NCBI GenBank assembly: GCA_037893225.1
Contig: JAZGUH010000103.1
Location: 3,658,001-3,722,000, forward strand
Origin: Hippasteria phrygiana
Taxonomy: Eukaryota; Echinodermata; Asteroidea; Valvatida; Goniasteridae
Direction: 5' to 3'
Length of the DNA stretch: 64,000 nucleotides
The position numbers and the translations under genes were made by a program. Below are positions 60,702 to 64,000 of the stretch, piece after piece. The first letter of the stretch is position 1, and every line of letters begins with the position of its first letter. The notes beneath the pieces are model-generated. The model ran no database searches, was not told the DNA's origin, and saw nothing but the letters and a program-made list of their open reading frames with translations.

Positions 60702-63268
60702 TTGGTCATTACCCCATTCAATTATGAACAGGGAAAGGAGGGGCGTTCATCTGAAAATGTGGCAAACGTTAAGCAGTCACAATGCAGTAAACGGGAGAAC
60801 GCACACAGAGTTCACAGGAAGAAATTAGGTGCGAGGTTTGAATTTTCTCGAAGAGTTCTAACGCTGTGAAGCTGGCGATGGTCTCAAATTGTTGCGCTAG
60901 ATCTAAGCTACCCATACGTGTGAAAATTACTGGATTTGGTCAATATCCCATTCAATTATTAACAGGGAAAGGAGGGGCGTTCATCTGAAAATGTGGCAAA
61001 CGTTAAGCAGTCACAATGCAGTAAACGGGAGAACGCACACAGAGTTCACGGGAAGAAATTAGGTGCGAGGTTTGAATTTTCTCGAAGAGTTCTAACGCTG
61101 TGAAGCTGGCGATGGTCTCAAATTGTTGCGCTAGATCTAAGCTACCCATACGTGTGAACATTACTGGATTCGGTCAATATACCATTCAATTATGAACAGG
61201 GAAAGGAGGGGCGTTCATCTGAAATTTGGCAAACGTTAACCAGCCACAATGCAGTAAACGGGAGAACGCACACAGAGTTCATGGGAACAAATTTGTTGCG
61301 AGGTTTGAATTTTCTCGAAGAGTTCTAACGCTGTGAAGCTGGCGATGGTCTCAAATTGTTGCGCTAGATCTAAGCTACCCATACGTGTGAAAATTACTGG
61401 ATTTGGTCAATATCCCATTAAATTATGAACAGGGAAAGGAGGGGCGTTCATCTGAAAATGTGGCAAACGTTAAGCAGTCACAATGCAGTAAACGGAAGAA
61501 TGCACACAGAGTTCACGGGAAGAAATTTGTTGCGAGGTTTGAATTTTCTCGAAGAGTTCTAACGCTGTGAAGCTGGCGATGGTCTCAAATTGTTGCGCTG
61601 GATCTAAGCTACCCATACGTATAAAAGTTACTGGATTTGGTCAATATCCCATTCAATTATGAAAAGGGAAAGGAGGGCGTTTATCTGAAAATGTGGCAAA
61701 CGTTAAGCAGCCACAATGCAGTAAACGGGAGAACGCAAACAGAGTTCACGGGAAGAAATTTGTTGCGAGGTTAAAATTTTCTCGAAAAGTTCTAACGCTC
61801 TGAAGCTGGCGATGGTCTCAAATTGTTGCGCTAGATCTAAGCTACCCATACTTGACCAAAAATTACTGGATTTGGTCAATATCCCGTTCAATTATGAACA
61901 GGGAAAGGAGAGGCGTTCATCTGAAAATTTGGCAAACGTTAAGCAGCCACAATGCAGTAAACGGGAGAACGCAAACAGAGTTCACGGGAAGAAATTTGTT
62001 GCGAGGTTAAAATTTTCTCGAAAAGTTCTATGGCTGTAAAGCTGGAGATGGTCTCAAATTGTTGCGCTAGATCTGAGCTATCCATACGTGTAAAAGTTAC
62101 TGGATTTGGTCAATATCCCATTCAATTATGAAAAGGGAAATGAGGGGCGTTCATCTGAAAATGTGGCAAAAGTTAAGCAGCCACAATGCAGTAAACAGGA
62201 GAACGCACATGGATATCACGGGAAGAAATTTGTTGCGAGGTTTGAATTTTCTCGAAGAGTTCTAACGCTGCGGCGATGGTCTCAAATTGTTGCGCTAGAT
62301 CTAAGCTACCCTTATGTGTGAACATTACTGGATTTGGTCAATATCCCATTCAATTATGAACAGGGAAAGGAGGGGCGTTCATCTGAAAATGTGGCAAACG
62401 TTAAGCAGTCACAATGCAGTAAACGGAAGAACGCACACAGAGTTCACAGAAGGAAATTTGTTGCGAGGTTTGAATTTTCTCGAAGAGTTCTAACTCTGTG
62501 AAGCTGGCGATGGTCTCAAATTGTTGCGCTAGATCTAAGCTACCCATACGTGTGAAAATTGCTGGATTTGGTCAATATCCCATTCAATTATGGACAGGGA
62601 AAGGAGGGGCGTTCATCTGAAAATTTGGCAAACGTTAAGCAGTCACAATGCAGTAAACGGGAGAACGCACACAGAGTTCACAGGAAGAAATTAGGTGCGA
62701 GGTTTGAATTTTCTCGAAGAGTTCTAACGCTGTGAAGCTGGCGATGGTCTCAAATTGTTGCGCTAGATCTAAGCTACCCATACGTGTGAAAATTACTGGA
62801 TTTGGTCAATATCCCATTCAATTATTAACAGGGAAAGGAGGGGCGTTCATCTGAAAATGTGGCAAACGTTAAGCAGTCACAATGCAGTAAACGGGAGAAC
62901 GCACACAGAGTTCACGAGAAGAAATTAGGTGGGAGGTTTGAATTTTCTCGAAGAGTTCTAACGCTGTGAAGCTGGCGATGGTCTCAAATTGTTGCGCTAG
63001 ATCTAAGCTACCCATACGTGCGAACATTACTGGATTCGGTCAATATACCATTCAATTATGAACAGGGAAAGGAGGGGCGTTCATCTGAAATTTGGCAAAC
63101 GTTAACCAGCCACAATGCAGTAAACGGGAGAACGCACACAGAGTTCATGGGAAAAAATTTGTTGCGAGGTTTGAATTTTCTCGAAGAGTTCTCACGCTAT
63201 GAAGCTGGCGATGGTCTCAAATTGTTGCGCTAGATCTAAGCTACCCATACGTGTGAACATTACTGGAT
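60702..63268 (+). repeat. Right A-family block (about 11 monomers)
   Basis: The first monomer is a hybrid: e-like ggtcattacccc at its start, then gaaattaggtgcg of the A family. ggattcggtc at 61167 matches 813 (offset 60354). From the next monomers on, the offset is 60120 (tataaaag 61620 versus 1500; ttgaccaaa 61852 versus 1732), so one monomer present on the left is absent here. ggattcggtc returns at 63033, giving a local 1866-bp (8-monomer) period. Divergence from the left is slight (for example gatctgagc near 62073). Confidence 0.87.
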
Positions 63269-64000
63269 TTGGTCAATATACCATTCAATTATGAACAGGG
63301 AAAGGAGGGGCGTTCATCTGAAAATTTGGCAAACGTTAAGCAGCCACAATGCAGTAAACGGAAGAACGCACACAGAGTTCATGGGCAAAAATTTGTTGGG
63401 AGGTTTGAATTTTCTCGAAGAGTTCTCACGCTATGAAGCTGGCGGTGGTCTCAAATTGTTGCGCTAGATCTAAGCTACCCATACGTGTGTAAATTACTGG
63501 ATTTGGTCAATATCCCATTCAATTATGAACAGGGAAAGGAGGGGCGTTCATCTGAAAATGTGGCAAACGTTAAGCAGTCACAATGCAGTAAACCGAAGAA
63601 CGCACACAGAGTTCACAGAAGAAAATTTGTTGCGAGGTTTGACATTTCTGGAAGAGTTCTAACGCTGTGAAGCTTGCGATGGTCTCAAATTGTTGCGCTA
63701 GATCTAAGCTACCCATACGTGTAAACATTACTGGATTTGGTCAATATACCATTCAATTATGAACAGGGAAAGGAGGGGCGTTCATCTGAAAATTTGGCAA
63801 ACGTTAAGCAGCCACAATGCAGTAAACGGAAGAACGCACACAGAGTTGATGGGAAAAAATTTGTTGCGAGGTTTGAATTTTCTCGAAGAGTTCTCACCCT
63901 ATGAAGCTGGCGATGGTCTCAAATTGTTCCGCTAGATCTAAGCTACCCATACGTGTGAAAATTACTGGATTTGGTCAATACCCCATTCAATTATGAACAG
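63269..64000 (+). repeat. Core-like d'/c'/d' monomers at the right window end
   Basis: Three full monomers and the start of a fourth. The first is d-like with ctcacgctatg, private gcggtggtc near 63443 and ttgggagg near 63396. The second is c'-like with gcttgcgatgg but gctagatct. The third is d-like with several private changes (gttgatggg, ctcaccctatg, gttccgctag). They are more diverged from the core consensus than the equivalents at 40-60 kb. The array runs on past the window. Confidence 0.83.

Larger units (their letters stand above)
1..64000 (+). repeat. Satellite DNA array, ~234-bp monomer, ~275 direct copies
   Basis: The anchor gatttggtca recurs every 234 bp from the start (ends at 120, 354, 588) to the last copy ending at 63977, with the same orientation throughout. 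Anchor distance, corrected for 79 six-base deletions and scattered 1-bp indels, gives about 275 monomers. No unique sequence interrupts them, so every stretch of the window is repeat. Monomers differ at a limited set of recurring sites, and these variants recur in fixed orders, forming higher-order repeats. Known: arrays of this monomer size with HORs are typical of eukaryotic centromeres and heterochromatin. Inferred: the location on the chromosome. I do not recognise the family. The array continues beyond both window ends. Confidence 0.99.

Noticed and set aside
1583..63670. Many short frames on both strands (60-131 codons) as protein-coding genes
   Set aside because: They recur at the repeat period and are the same translated monomer. 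The plus-strand ones start at ttg. They overlap antisense frames, lack any recognisable domain and have no promoter or splice context.
1..64000. CRISPR array
   Set aside because: Repeat and 'spacer' are not distinguishable: the whole 234-bp monomer repeats, there are no unique spacers and no cas genes.
1..64000. CENP-B box (nTTCGnnnnAnnCGGGn) in the monomer
   Set aside because: The gtaaacggg segment fits the A and CGGG part, but the TTCG part reads aatg in the corresponding position. I found no full match on either strand.
1..64000. Transposable element or inverted segment inside the array
   Set aside because: The anchor ctggattt keeps the same strand and register from start to end, with no gap larger than 6 bp. 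No terminal repeats or target duplications are seen.
1..64000. Telomeric repeats, rRNA, tRNA or histone gene clusters
   Set aside because: No short telomere-type repeat is present, and the monomer shows no tRNA-like or rRNA-like segment that I can recognise.

Overview
The window is one uninterrupted tandem satellite array. I found no gene, RNA gene, transposon or unique sequence. By anchor spacing it holds about 275 head-to-tail copies, all in the same orientation, of a monomer of about 234 bp. 79 copies are a 228-bp form lacking 6 bp (gctgcggcgatgg instead of gctgtgaagctggcgatgg). Both window ends cut a monomer, so neither array edge is visible. Monomer size, higher-order repeat (HOR) structure and absence of genes point to a eukaryotic centromeric, pericentromeric or other heterochromatic satellite. 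I do not recognise the family and cannot name the organism.

Monomer shorthand used below, counting each monomer from the ttg of ctggatttggt. 'a' is 228 bp with tttcaacttt; aS adds aaagtgttg, aG adds gttgacggg; a1 has gaatatccc, a2 has gaatatacc. 'b' has ttcttgaag, gaagttggcg and gctatatct. 'c' has gaaatttctcg and gcttgcgatgg; c' has gaaatttctgg and gctagacct. 'd' is 233 bp with ccacaagcag and ctcacgctatg; d' has acgcatacag, and d'' is d' with an a-like 5' part. 'e' has ggtcattacccc and aatgtgaca; e' has ggtaattacccc and gggctttcat. 'A family' means the mixed, more diverse monomers at the two sides (gaaattaggtgcg, ggattcggtc, cttgaccaaa, gaggttaaaa types).

Layout. 1-9437: A family, mainly two nearly identical 4428-bp 19-mers. 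9438-16640: an 11-mer HOR of 2555 bp, with first and last copies incomplete. 16641-39130: dominated by a hexamer a1-b-aS-c-d-e (1391 bp), interrupted by a displaced 2555-bp unit at 21276-23830 and by 2777-bp twin blocks at 23831-29384. 39131-60701: dominated by a 9-mer a1-b-aG-c'-d'-b-a2-d''-e' (2088 bp), with truncated, fused and tetramer (930 bp) derivatives. 60702-63268: return to the A family, matching the left side about 60 kb away. 63269-64000: core-like c' and d' monomers again.

The pattern is a younger, layered core between older related flanks, with variants spreading as blocks by unequal exchange or conversion. The most intriguing non-obvious signal is a perfect three-unit heat-shock-element match (GAAnnTTCnnGAA) in most monomers, whose variation falls largely in the spacer positions. 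Whether the array is a centromere, or is transcribed under stress, cannot be decided from sequence alone.
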